Assembly (NCBI GenBank): GCA_023480735.1
Contig: JAMCXB010000052.1
Span: 51,461-115,460 of the forward strand
Direction: 5' to 3'
DNA length: 64,000 bases
Source of the DNA: Bacteroidota bacterium
Lineage (GTDB): Bacteria > Bacteroidota > Ignavibacteria > Kryptoniales > JAKASW01
Below, in pieces: positions 16,447-25,186 of this stretch; position 1 is the stretch's first letter, and each line of letters begins with the position of its first letter. A program made the position numbers and the translations under genes. The notes beneath the pieces were generated by a model, which worked only from the letters and a program-made list of their open reading frames with translations, ran no database searches and was not told the DNA's origin.

Positions 16447-19400
16447 TTACGCAGTTTGCGCAGCAAGATAGCTCTTGATAGCTTCTTGGCTTATCGGGCG
16501 AAGGAGAATATGATCGACGCCTTCCGACTTATCCTCACCTTCACGGTTTGTAAGCAGAATGGTGACGCACCCCGGCTGTGCTTTCTTTATTTGCTGGCAC
16601 AGTTCTCTCCCATTAATAGAAGGCAGGCTCAAGTCCACAAACGCCAGACCGAAAGTCTCCGACTCGATGATACCCGAAGCTTCAACTGCGTCGGACGCGA
16701 CTTTCACGCGTGGGAACACCTGCAATAGGCTCTGGGTCTCTTCCTCCGCCAGTTCCCTGTCGTCCTCGACAAGTATCGCGCTCAGAGGCTGGCGTTCGGT
16801 CGTCTCAACCGGCTTCATTTCACATACGTCCATCGACGTCTCAATTTCACCGGCCGTTAGCTTGACGAGATAGCCCAACTTCTCAAGTTTTTCTATGAAA
16901 TGACGGATGCTTCCTCCGCCCATGGCAGTGTCATCGCCGAGAGATCTTCCTCCGCTTCCGGCAAGCGTAACACTAATGTGCTTCCCTTTTCCTTCGGCAG
17001 CCTCACTAAAGCTCGGCTGCGTCGTCTTCATGAGCACCTCGCAGTCGGGGACACTCGATGTGGTGATAAAATTGACAAACAGGTCTTTAATGAGGTCAAA
17101 CGTTGCGGGATCAATTCTGAATTCCGCAAGGACTGAGACATCGAAATTCCTAATTCGTGAAGCCGCACTTGCCTGCTCCATCACTGCTGCCCTGACGGCC
17201 TGGAACAGTTCATCCTGATTCCGCAGGGAACGGTCCATATCAATCGATATCTCCTTCGCGGCAGAAGCGAGGTGGAGCCTGATCTCCTGCACGAGGCGTT
17301 CATCCCCCTGGATGAAAGACAGCCGTGAAAGGGCGCCGTCGATTTCGATTCGGGCGTTTCTAAGGGAAGAAGGGATTTTCTCCACGGACTCTCTCAGGCT
17401 GGAGAAGTTGTCCTTCGCATCCAAAAGCCTGGCGCGCAAATCGGTCGCCTCATCCTGAAGCTCAGGCACACGCGAAGCGAGAAAACTCTTTATCCTGTCG
17501 ACCGCGAGTTCGACCAGCGATCGTGAGAACCTATCTCTCGAACACCTTACCTTTACAATGCCGACTCCTAAACTCAGGAGATTCACCTCGTAACCTGCAG
17601 ACCTGCCGTCTCCCTTCTCGATGATTCCCGGCGGCTGCCGCATCGCACCTGCGTCATGTTCGGTTGAGACGGTGACTGCGGCATCCTTGTCTCTGCGGGA
17701 CAAGGAATTCTCGAGCGCTTGGATTACTTCCCCGGAATTCGTGGACTTTGCAAGTCCTTCCATAAACTCGTCCAGAAGCTGGGAATCATGACTAAGCTGC
17801 GCCGCGACAGCAGACTCTCTCTCGGCAAGTTTCCTGGACTCGAGAATTTCCAGCGCCGCCGACAAAATAGCCTTCAATTCCGCATGGGCCGGGAGAGCCC
17901 CCACAAAACTGATGAGAAAGACGAGTGTTCCCGACCTGGATTTGACGGCGAAGTAAGAGCCTTTGCCGGACTTCGTCTGCAAATGAGACTCGAACTGGGC
18001 TCCCGGAACAAACGTATCATACTTTACAATAGCCAGTGGAACGGTATCGGGTAAATCTCCGCTAACGACCATCGATCTAAGGCTGGATCCTTCGGCCGAG
18101 TAAATTCCCGCCGAGTCTCCGCCAAATGCCCCCTTCATCGAATCGATTGCCTTGCGAGAGACTTCTTCAAAAGAACCGTCACCAATTCCGGACAGACCGA
18201 CGAGCGCGTTTATGACCCTGCCGCTTTCCTCGAACTTGCGCTCCGAAGACAACCGTGCGTGTATGCCGACCGCGGAAGAAGAAGCCGCTTTCAAAACCTT
18301 TCCTAACTCATCGATGATCTGGGAAGAGAGGCTTCCATCACGAAGCGCGATGGCCGCAAAGCCGCGCGTATCGCCGAGCGTTGTGCTCTCGATAAGAAGC
18401 GCCGGTTCTCCAGCCGACACGACATTCGAAAATGTCGTATTCAACATGGCATCTCTCGAAAAGAAACCGCCTCTCTCGGCCGCCGTGACATCACCTGGCG
18501 ACAAACTCAGGGATAAGGACGGCTCTACTTTTCCCGAAGCGACATTAAGGAGATAAACCTCCGCCGTATCTTTCGAGGCCAGCATGATTCCTGAGCTTAC
18601 CAATCTCGCAGACTCAATTCCGTCCGCTCTGACAATTTCGTTGAGGACATCCAGAATGCCCTCGTATCGATCCGATGTCGAGAGCTCCCTGAAGATCTCC
18701 TGCCTCCTTCTCAGCCGGTTTATCTCCGATTGCTGTGCGATCACTTCGTTTACAAGCCTGAGACGATAGACGTTCAAGCTTCCGAGAGCCGCAGTCTCAA
18801 GTCTGTAAAATTGTTCCCTCAGTTTGAACGGCAGATTCTCACCGACCACGCCGATTTTCTTCGAAAAGTCCTCGGCCGTGAATGCCTCGTCCAGCTTGAT
18901 GCCGAGTTTATTCCTTGCCGCTAGATTGGCGATCGAAACGACATTATTTTCAACGATGAAGATCGGCTCTTCCGAAAAAGACTCGAGAGTGCTTGTCAAC
19001 AGGCTCTGAACATTGCGAAACTGCTGTTTCGCATTTTCCTGTTCGGTAAAATCTTCAACGAAGATGAAAGTGGATTCTTGTGCGTTTACGATGCTCACGT
19101 TAAAAGATCTGCGGTCTACGGTCCGGCAGGTTCTCCTTATCAAATTATTGTACTGGAGTTCCGACCTGCAAACTTCCGGAGACTCACCGATATGAAGGAG
19201 AAACCCATCGAGAGACTTTTCCCTATTCACGCCATCGGCACTGGCGGAAAGGTAATCCGCGAACAGGTTTCCAAAGGCCTCATTCCACTCCGACAGCCTG
19301 CCTTCTTTCACGAGAGCGGTTGGGAGCAGGCTGTTGAATACTCTATCTAATTGCACATTTGACTTCCCCAGTTGCTCTTCAGCCAACCTGAGCGGAGTAA

Positions 19401-20712
19401 TATCGTTAAAGAGGTAAAACTGAAATTCTCCGGAGTGCCACGTCGTTACGGCAAATGTCTTTTGGTCAGGAGTGGTAACCTTAAAATCGGAATCCTGCCC
19501 CGAGAGGACATGGATTGAGTTTTGCACGAGGAAGTCATCGAAGCCCTGGCCATTGGTTACTTCAAAAATCCGCCTTGCACCTTCGCTGGCAAATGCGATA
19601 GCCTGACCGGAGATTGCTACGATGGCTGTCCCGGCATTGCTGATTATCCCCTCGGAAAACTTCTTTTCTTCCGACAACCGTCTTCCCACAGCTTCATTTT
19701 CTGCACGCAGGGCATCTATCGTGCGTCCGAGCTCACGTTCCAGGTTAATCTCCGAGGTATGATCGACGAGATAGACTACGAATCCTGCACGCTCTCCATC
19801 GGCGTTCTTCAGCGACACAACCTGGGCTTTGAAGTGCTTTCCTGAAGTTTGAAACTCTGTTCCGGCAGTCTCCCCGGCAGGAAGGCCGACAAGAAACTCG
19901 ATAAAACTCCGTCTGTCATCTTCTCTAACTAAGGAAGAAAGGGGCTGGCCAACGGTTTTCCCTTCGTCTGCGAAGAGTAGCCTCATTCCCTGGTTGGCCT
20001 CGGCGATAACGCCACGCTCGTCGAGAAGCGCCGCCGCAATCGGCATCTCGTCGAACAGAACAAGGTGAGCACTTTCCTTCTGCGCCAGTTCGCGCCTCGA
20101 CTGCACGATCTGTTCGTCGAAACGGTTTTCAAATTCCCGGAGCTTCTTCTTCAGGGCTGCCAGGTAGGTGGCGTACTTGATGAGAAGTGCAAATTGAGAC
20201 AGGCCCTGCTTGACGTCAAGCGCCTTGTCGGGCAGAAGGACCAAAACCGTATAAGCACCGTCATCCGTCTCCACGGACGAGAACACAAGCCTGTTGAACC
20301 CGAGCTCACGCTGAATCTTTTTGCAAGCAGCCGAGGTAGTCAGGTCTCCAATCAGCGGAAACGGGTTATCAAATTCGGTGTATGCAGCATCGAAGACTCT
20401 TTCACGCTCACCGGACAGTTCTATCTTGTATACATCAAGCCTGAGCCCAGCTTTAAGCAGAAGTGTTGACAGCTGTTCGACGTCCGCATTAGAATACGCG
20501 ACCATCTCCCCTTTTTCTTCTTTCCTCTTGAAGATGAAGACGTCCGAATCAAACGCCCGCCTGATCCCCGACGCAATGCAAAAGGTCGATTGCTCAAGTT
20601 CATCTGAGAAGATCACTTCAGAGAGGGTCTTAAGGAAACTCCCCCTGAATTTCTCCAGTTGAGCCTCACGTGTTTCAACGCTCGATGTTGTTTTCCGTCT
20701 AAATTTCGCCAT
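16447..20712 (-). CDS. Giant PAS/GAF signalling protein with degenerate kinase-like module and C-terminal receiver
   Basis: 1421 residues without membrane segments. In order: a GAF-like region (about 1-200), coiled coil, three or four PAS-like domains (about 210-680; e.g. MPIAAALLDERGVIAEANQG), two GAF-like regions (about 690-1000), a helical module followed by an ATPase-like segment (about 1130-1290), and a receiver domain (about 1300-1421; LVEDDRELAE, phosphoacceptor in AFVDLSLPS). I find no H-box with a phosphorylatable His, and the ATPase region keeps only a weak glycine box (GGGSIRHFI). The receiver ends LLRPIS, where the usual Lys-Pro is Arg-Pro. It may be a phosphoacceptor scaffold for the adjacent histidine kinase; that is inference. 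Confidence 0.7.
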   Translation of the reverse strand: MAKFRRKTTSSVETREAQLEKFRGSFLKTLSEVIFSDELEQSTFCIASGIRRAFDSDVFIFKRKEEKGEMVAYSNADVEQLSTLLLKAGLRLDVYKIELSGERERVFDAAYTEFDNPFPLIGDLTTSAACKKIQRELGFNRLVFSSVETDDGAYTVLVLLPDKALDVKQGLSQFALLIKYATYLAALKKKLREFENRFDEQIVQSRRELAQKESAHLVLFDEMPIAAALLDERGVIAEANQGMRLLFADEGKTVGQPLSSLVREDDRRSFIEFLVGLPAGETAGTEFQTSGKHFKAQVVSLKNADGERAGFVVYLVDHTSEINLERELGRTIDALRAENEAVGRRLSEEKKFSEGIISNAGTAIVAISGQAIAFASEGARRIFEVTNGQGFDDFLVQNSIHVLSGQDSDFKVTTPDQKTFAVTTWHSGEFQFYLFNDITPLRLAEEQLGKSNVQLDRVFNSLLPTALVKEGRLSEWNEAFGNLFADYLSASADGVNREKSLDGFLLHIGESPEVCRSELQYNNLIRRTCRTVDRRSFNVSIVNAQESTFIFVEDFTEQENAKQQFRNVQSLLTSTLESFSEEPIFIVENNVVSIANLAARNKLGIKLDEAFTAEDFSKKIGVVGENLPFKLREQFYRLETAALGSLNVYRLRLVNEVIAQQSEINRLRRRQEIFRELSTSDRYEGILDVLNEIVRADGIESARLVSSGIMLASKDTAEVYLLNVASGKVEPSLSLSLSPGDVTAAERGGFFSRDAMLNTTFSNVVSAGEPALLIESTTLGDTRGFAAIALRDGSLSSQIIDELGKVLKAASSSAVGIHARLSSERKFEESGRVINALVGLSGIGDGSFEEVSRKAIDSMKGAFGGDSAGIYSAEGSSLRSMVVSGDLPDTVPLAIVKYDTFVPGAQFESHLQTKSGKGSYFAVKSRSGTLVFLISFVGALPAHAELKAILSAALEILESRKLAERESAVAAQLSHDSQLLDEFMEGLAKSTNSGEVIQALENSLSRRDKDAAVTVSTEHDAGAMRQPPGIIEKGDGRSAGYEVNLLSLGVGIVKVRCSRDRFSRSLVELAVDRIKSFLASRVPELQDEATDLRARLLDAKDNFSSLRESVEKIPSSLRNARIEIDGALSRLSFIQGDERLVQEIRLHLASAAKEISIDMDRSLRNQDELFQAVRAAVMEQASAASRIRNFDVSVLAEFRIDPATFDLIKDLFVNFITTSSVPDCEVLMKTTQPSFSEAAEGKGKHISVTLAGSGGRSLGDDTAMGGGSIRHFIEKLEKLGYLVKLTAGEIETSMDVCEMKPVETTERQPLSAILVEDDRELAEEETQSLLQVFPRVKVASDAVEASGIIESETFGLAFVDLSLPSINGRELCQQIKKAQPGCVTILLTNREGEDKSEGVDHILLRPISQEAIKSYLAAQTA

Positions 20713-20782
20713 TTGCCTTATGCTGAAGTGATAACGACTATTAAATGTAAGATCGGGAGAAAAACGAAACCGGGTAGTTCGT

Positions 20783-22420
20783 TCATTGCTTGGGAAGAGT
20801 AAAGAAAAGCGTCGTCCCTTTTCCTTTGCCGGCAGATTCCACCCATACAGTTCCGCCGCTTAGTTCGACAATCTTTTTTACGAACGCGAGGCCCAGCCCG
20901 CTTCCTTCGACCTTCTCAGTATCGGAGGTTTTGACCCTCTGGAAAATTGCAAAGATCCTTTCATGAAATTCTTTCGGTATACCTATCCCATTGTCGCGAA
21001 TGAAGAAGAGAAAGTGGTCATCCTTATCCTGCGCTCCAACCACCAGTTGCGGGTTTTCCTGTTCACCCATGTACTTGATCGCGTTGTCGATCAGATTGGT
21101 AAATACTCTCTCGATGTAACGCGCCACCACGAAAAGTCTTGGGAACTTCCCTTCGAGGGAAACCTTGATACGCTTTTCGGAAAGTCTGATCGACAATTCT
21201 CCCAACACTCGCTTGACGACTTCGCTGAGGTCGACTTCCTCCAGAACGGCTTCTACACTTCCGACCCGTGCCAGGTCAAGCAAATCGTTTACTAGCGAGT
21301 GAAGTCGATTTGACGAGGCAAGTATTGCCTCAACGAGGACCTCCTGCTCGGTTTCAAGATGACCGCCTCGCTTGAGCTCACGGGCGAATCCCTCGATAAC
21401 CAAAATAGGAGATTTCAGATCATGCGTAATTGCGTAAGTAAACTGCTGAAGTTCATGATTCTTGCTCTCGAGAAGACGCGTCTTCTGTATAGTCTCCTCG
21501 TGGAGCCGGGAGTTTTCTATCGCTGCACCGATGACCGTCCCGATACCCTCTATTATCTCGCGCTGTGTATCCTCAAGAACTCTCTCGGTATCGCTGAACA
21601 TGGCGCCGACTCCGACGGCTTTCCCCTTTGCCTTGAGGGGAAAAATAACTACTGAAGCAAAGGGAGACTTCTTCAACGAGCGGGGCACACCGCTAAAATT
21701 CTCACCGCGGACGATGGATTCGACATTACCCGATTCCAACACCCTACCGAAAACCGTCGAGTCGATTTCCGAGCCATGGACCTCAGAAAGGAAATCCTCA
21801 GCGAGGCTGGCACTGGCTGCCACAAAAATCCTTCGCCCGCTCTTGTCAGGCAGAAAGATCGCACCGGCATCCCCGGTAAATATATCCATCGTTTGCCGGA
21901 CGGAATATTCCAGTACTTCTCTAAAATCGATCGTTCGATTGAGCAGAGTAGCTATACGGTTAATGGCGCTCAGCTGAAGATTCCTTTGAGTCAGAGCTTC
22001 TTCGAGTTGTCTGCGATTCGTGACGTCAATGACGATCCCGAGCGTCCCTACCAACATATTATCATCACCGAAGACCGGGGCGACGGAAATCTCGACAAAA
22101 GACTCCTTGCCGTCCTGTCGCTTCAAGAGCAACTCGACCGAGTCAATCGGCCGTTCAGTCTCAATCACTTTGTTGAAGGGAAGGTTCGATGAAGAGAGCG
22201 GCATTCTAGTCCGCGCGTCACTCAGTCCACGAAGCAAAACAGCTGAGCTCTTATGGATATTAAGGTCTTTGCTGACACCAAAAATCAGTTCCGATGCCTT
22301 ATTCATCCCCACAATCTCCCCGAATCGATTCGTGACAATCAGTCCGTCTCCAATCCCTTCGAAGAGCCGCATCAAATCTTCGGAAATGATAAGAGCGCTA
22401 TTTCTTAAGTCAACACTCAT
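20783..22420 (-). CDS. PAS-GAF sensor histidine kinase (soluble)
   Basis: 545 residues. PAS domain (about 12-137), GAF domain (about 155-303), dimerisation/phosphoacceptor domain with His333 in ITHDLKSP, and a complete HATPase domain: N box NLIDNAIKYM, G1 DNGIGIP, G2 GSGLGLAFVKK. No transmembrane helix, so it senses a cytoplasmic signal. The gene ends in TGA and is followed after 70 bases by the 1421-residue receiver protein, a plausible partner because no other response regulator is nearby. Confidence 0.93.
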   Translation of the reverse strand: MSVDLRNSALIISEDLMRLFEGIGDGLIVTNRFGEIVGMNKASELIFGVSKDLNIHKSSAVLLRGLSDARTRMPLSSSNLPFNKVIETERPIDSVELLLKRQDGKESFVEISVAPVFGDDNMLVGTLGIVIDVTNRRQLEEALTQRNLQLSAINRIATLLNRTIDFREVLEYSVRQTMDIFTGDAGAIFLPDKSGRRIFVAASASLAEDFLSEVHGSEIDSTVFGRVLESGNVESIVRGENFSGVPRSLKKSPFASVVIFPLKAKGKAVGVGAMFSDTERVLEDTQREIIEGIGTVIGAAIENSRLHEETIQKTRLLESKNHELQQFTYAITHDLKSPILVIEGFARELKRGGHLETEQEVLVEAILASSNRLHSLVNDLLDLARVGSVEAVLEEVDLSEVVKRVLGELSIRLSEKRIKVSLEGKFPRLFVVARYIERVFTNLIDNAIKYMGEQENPQLVVGAQDKDDHFLFFIRDNGIGIPKEFHERIFAIFQRVKTSDTEKVEGSGLGLAFVKKIVELSGGTVWVESAGKGKGTTLFFTLPKQ

Positions 22421-22508
22421 TATTCAGGGGCATGTTCCTGGTTATTAAGTTAAAAACAGGCTGCGTCAGTTACAAACCGAATGCTGAATAACAGAAATAT
22501 GTTATCTG

Positions 22509-22624
22509 GTACCCCCACACTTATGGTTTCTGGCCAAGCCGCTCGCAAAGCGAACCGCTCGTCAACATTTCTTTGCGTTCTTGGCGCCTTTGCGAGAGAA
22601 ATAACCCTTTCAGTGAGGCATTAC
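22509..22624. mobile_element. MITE-like element, copy A (116 bp)
   Basis: Non-coding unit flanked by a perfect 8-bp direct repeat GTTATCTG (22501-22508 and 22625-22632). The same unit occurs at 41586-41708 with different flanks. Ends are imperfect inverted repeats (outer GTA...CCCCAC against GTAATGCCTCAC read from the other end) and the interior holds CTCGCAAAG / CTTTGCGAG, so the whole can fold on itself. By my alignment the copies differ by 7 inserted bases and 2-3 substitutions. No transposase is nearby, so it would need one in trans. Confidence 0.8.
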
Positions 22625-22709
22625 GTTATCTGCATTCGTCCCTTGTGTATAATACCTGCAAATTTATTATATTATGTCGGTTCGCACGAGGCGAATTCTT
22701 TGAAAATCC

Positions 22710-22848
22710 GGGGCTGTAGCTCAGTCCGTCCCGACACTGTCGGGACGAGATCGCGTCACGTCAAAGACGTGACGGACTGGGAGAGCGTCCCGAATCGACT
22801 TCGTCGAATCGGAAAGGTCGAGGATTCGACCCGCAGACGCTTCCTTTG
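22710..22848 (+). pseudogene. tRNA-like sequence disrupted by nested palindromes
   Basis: Begins GGGGCTGTAGCTCAG, identical to the intact tRNA-Ala 195 bases downstream, then has a 52-base insert (22725-22776), then continues CTGGGAGAGCG as in that tRNA. The insert is one palindrome (CAGTCCGTC...GACGGACTG plus CGTCACGTC-AAA-GACGTGACG) split by another (CGTCCCGACA-C-TGTCGGGACG, 22727-22747). A third (CCGAATCGAC-TTC-GTCGAATCGG, 22790-22812) replaces the anticodon arm. A T-arm-like piece with TTCGACC follows, but the acceptor 3' half does not pair. Probably a dead tRNA; a processed intron-like insert is a remote alternative. Confidence 0.65.
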
Positions 22849-22904
22849 TTGAGACAGCCAAAGTTAAGTTTCTTCTTGATTCCGTTTTTGTTCTTTTGAA
22901 ACCT

Positions 22905-22977
22905 GGGGCTGTAGCTCAGCTGGGAGAGCGCGTGAATGGCATTCACGAGGTCGAGGGTTCGATCCCCTTCAGCTCCA
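22905..22977 (+). tRNA. tRNA-Ala (anticodon GGC)
   Basis: Complete cloverleaf: acceptor GGGGCTG with CAGCTCC (one G-U), D arm GCTC...GAGC, anticodon stem CGTGA/TCACG with loop ATGGCAT (anticodon GGC, reading GCC/GCU), T arm with TTCGATC, discriminator A. CCA is not encoded. Confidence 0.95.
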
Positions 22978-23183
22978 CTACCCGCACAACCACTTGGTAC
23001 GGAAGGCCTTTGCATCTCCGAGACTCGTTTCGTCCAGTTGCTTGACGGGCTGCCCGGCAAGGCGACCGCACCAGATATTTTCGGCGTTGACCATGTGATA
23101 CTTAGAGACTGTAACAAGGCCGCGGCTGGATAAGTTACAAACCATTTCTCGTTACCCCGGGAAGAGGAGCATAAAATAGAAGC

Positions 23184-23205
23184 CAGGGGGCGTCATGGCC
23201 CCCTG
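23184..23205 (-). terminator. Rho-independent terminator of rpsT
   Basis: Perfect 8-bp stem (CAGGGGGC with GCCCCCTG, 6-base loop) 20 bases after the rpsT stop, followed on the minus strand by CTTCTATTTTATG. Confidence 0.75.
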
Positions 23206-23225
23206 CACAAGAGACGCAGGGGGGA

Positions 23226-23501
23226 TTAAGCCGCTTGCTTTGGAGTTGTGCTCAACTTGTTCACGAACTTAGTCAACTTGGATTTCTGATTTGCCGCCTT
23301 GTTCTTATGAATCGCGCGCTTGGATGCCAATTTGTCAAGAGCCGAAGCTGCCTCCTTCAATGCCGCCGCCGCCTTTTCCTTGTCCTTCTCACTTCGGACT
23401 CTCTTCACTAGAGTCTTCATTTCCGACCGGGCCGTCCTGTTCGCAGTGTGGCGTTTAACACTCTGACGGGCTCTTTTTTCCGCCGACTTATGCTGTGCCA
23501 T
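23226..23501 (-). CDS. rpsT: 30S ribosomal protein S20
   Basis: 91 residues, Lys/Arg/Ala-rich, with the S20 start AQHKSAEKRARQS and helix AIHKNKAANQKSKL. S20 binds 16S rRNA in the body of the small subunit. Good ribosome site (AAGGAAG) before the ATG and its own terminator downstream; monocistronic. Confidence 0.96.
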   Translation of the reverse strand: MAQHKSAEKRARQSVKRHTANRTARSEMKTLVKRVRSEKDKEKAAAALKEAASALDKLASKRAIHKNKAANQKSKLTKFVNKLSTTPKQAA

Positions 23502-23516
23502 TAATCTTCCTTTCTA

Positions 23517-24833
23517 TCATTTTAGGTAATATTTCAGTGGATTTGGTTGAAGCTTGCATTCCTCTGCAATTCTAGCGAACTCAATCTTCTTTTCATCTCT
23601 CAACTTGTAAAGGATTGGGACGAGCCTGTCGCGGAGCTCGACCGGAGTCATGGGGTTAATATAGATGCTCGTTCCCCCCTCGAAACCGGCGGGGACGTTT
23701 ATCCTCCACTTCACAAGGACTCTCCACGGCATCTTATAGATCGAGTCGATCGGCGTGTAGTACCATTCCTCGTTACACGAAATTTGCGCGCCGGTTGCCG
23801 CATGCACAGCGTGCACAAGGTTGCTCATACCGCGGATCTCCTCGTCACTGTGCTCCTGGGGGCGCGAAGCCTGGGACTTCGAGTAAATCTCTAACGTAGG
23901 AAAACGGTGGCCGATCCCGACAAAAGCAATTGCCTGCTCGTTTTCAGCAAATACGAGATTTCGGTGGCCCGCAAAATTAGGGCCGTATTCGTTGAAAATG
24001 TTCGGGTCTTGCCTCACCATCTTCGTCTGCTCGTCGATTGATTCACCCCACTCGTCGAGCGCAACAAGCTGCTTATGGAGGTGATCCACAGACGCTCCCG
24101 CGGGACCCAGCCAGTTCTGAAAGACACTTATGTATCTGGCATATCGATTGGACCGAAAAATATCGACCATAGAGTCTATCGCGAAACGCATGTATTGGTA
24201 ATGCTGGTCAGGCGTCAAATCTCCCGACGAGAAAAGCTGAGTATCGTATTTTGCATCGGGCGCGAAGTGCCTATGGGCGATTATTATCTCATGGCTCCCG
24301 CCAAAGAATGAGTCGGCGAGATGAAGCTTCTCTTCAAGCGGCGCCTTCTCAATTTCATCGAACGACAGCCCCATTCGGTTCATCTTGAAATTGATAATGT
24401 CGATGATATGCCTTAGACCTACCGGATTGCCGAGATAACTCTCCCGCCACTGCAACTGCCTCTGCGTCATCTTGAAACCGTAGTTCTTTCGCCAGTAGTC
24501 CAGAGTGACAATCTCGAAGAGATTCGGAATGCGCCTGAATTCAGCAATCGTCTCAGTATACCTGTCGGGCGCCAGGAACTCGACTTTGTTATAATTGCTG
24601 CCCTGTTTGACGAGCCGTGCCTTCTCAGGCGGAGTCTCGAAGAACCTGGTTTCGCAGAAGCTGCAGTAGTCCTCCTTCTCCTTGAGCTCGACCATCTGAG
24701 GGGTGACTTTGTAGCTCGTAGAGATGGGCTTACTGCTTCTCCCCGGCACGGCCCAAACCTCGGTCCCGGTGAAGGGATTCAACTGCTTCGTAGTGCCGTC
24801 AGGCATTATGTGATAATAGGTCTCGTAATCCAA
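23517..24833 (-). CDS. GalT-like nucleotidyltransferase (DUF4921 family)
   Basis: About 438 residues. The conserved opening is YETYYHIMPDGTTKQLNPF with GTEVWAVPGR, then a zinc-like CSFC pair, a second pair region, and a HIT-type SVDHLHKQL as in galactose-1-phosphate uridylyltransferases. The family is DUF4921, related to GalT; the sugar substrate is unknown. The start is a judgement: the frame is open to a GTG at 24935, but homology begins at the TTG at 24833, which has GAGG 11 bases before it. It shares an intergenic region with the divergent isocitrate dehydrogenase. Confidence 0.8.
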   Translation of the reverse strand: MDYETYYHIMPDGTTKQLNPFTGTEVWAVPGRSSKPISTSYKVTPQMVELKEKEDYCSFCETRFFETPPEKARLVKQGSNYNKVEFLAPDRYTETIAEFRRIPNLFEIVTLDYWRKNYGFKMTQRQLQWRESYLGNPVGLRHIIDIINFKMNRMGLSFDEIEKAPLEEKLHLADSFFGGSHEIIIAHRHFAPDAKYDTQLFSSGDLTPDQHYQYMRFAIDSMVDIFRSNRYARYISVFQNWLGPAGASVDHLHKQLVALDEWGESIDEQTKMVRQDPNIFNEYGPNFAGHRNLVFAENEQAIAFVGIGHRFPTLEIYSKSQASRPQEHSDEEIRGMSNLVHAVHAATGAQISCNEEWYYTPIDSIYKMPWRVLVKWRINVPAGFEGGTSIYINPMTPVELRDRLVPILYKLRDEKKIEFARIAEECKLQPNPLKYYLK

Positions 24834-25186
24834 TTGGGAGATGTCCTCTATAAAAATACTGCAAAATTTAACGAGTATAGGGAGAAATTGCAAAGTACGA
24901 AGAAGCGGCTCGCTGCCAGGCGGATTGCCACCCACCAGATGCGGAAATTGGGTGGTTTCTGATGAGAGCAGTTATGCGAGATTACATTTCCCATGAGATC
25001 CGTTAATTGTGCATCCAGGATGTCCCCCGTTTATTCAAGGCCGATGCTGGTCCGCCTGGAATTCGACACGGCCGTATTGTTTTCATAACATCGGTAGTCA
25101 GCTACTTGGCAATCATGGCCGATCTCACGGTTTGATTTTCAGGCATAGCGGCCTTAATTTTTCCGACCAACTTTACAGAGTGATCA
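24834..25186. other. Divergent promoter region without a gene
   Basis: Lies between the GalT-like gene (minus) and isocitrate dehydrogenase (plus). I see CCACC/GGTGG hairpin material near 24930-24955 and no convincing coding frame or promoter consensus. Confidence 0.4.

Noticed and set aside
22761..23133. Open frames on both strands over the tRNA region (118 and 65 residues)
   Set aside because: They run through the intact tRNA and the tRNA-like remnant, have no ribosome sites and resemble no protein I know.
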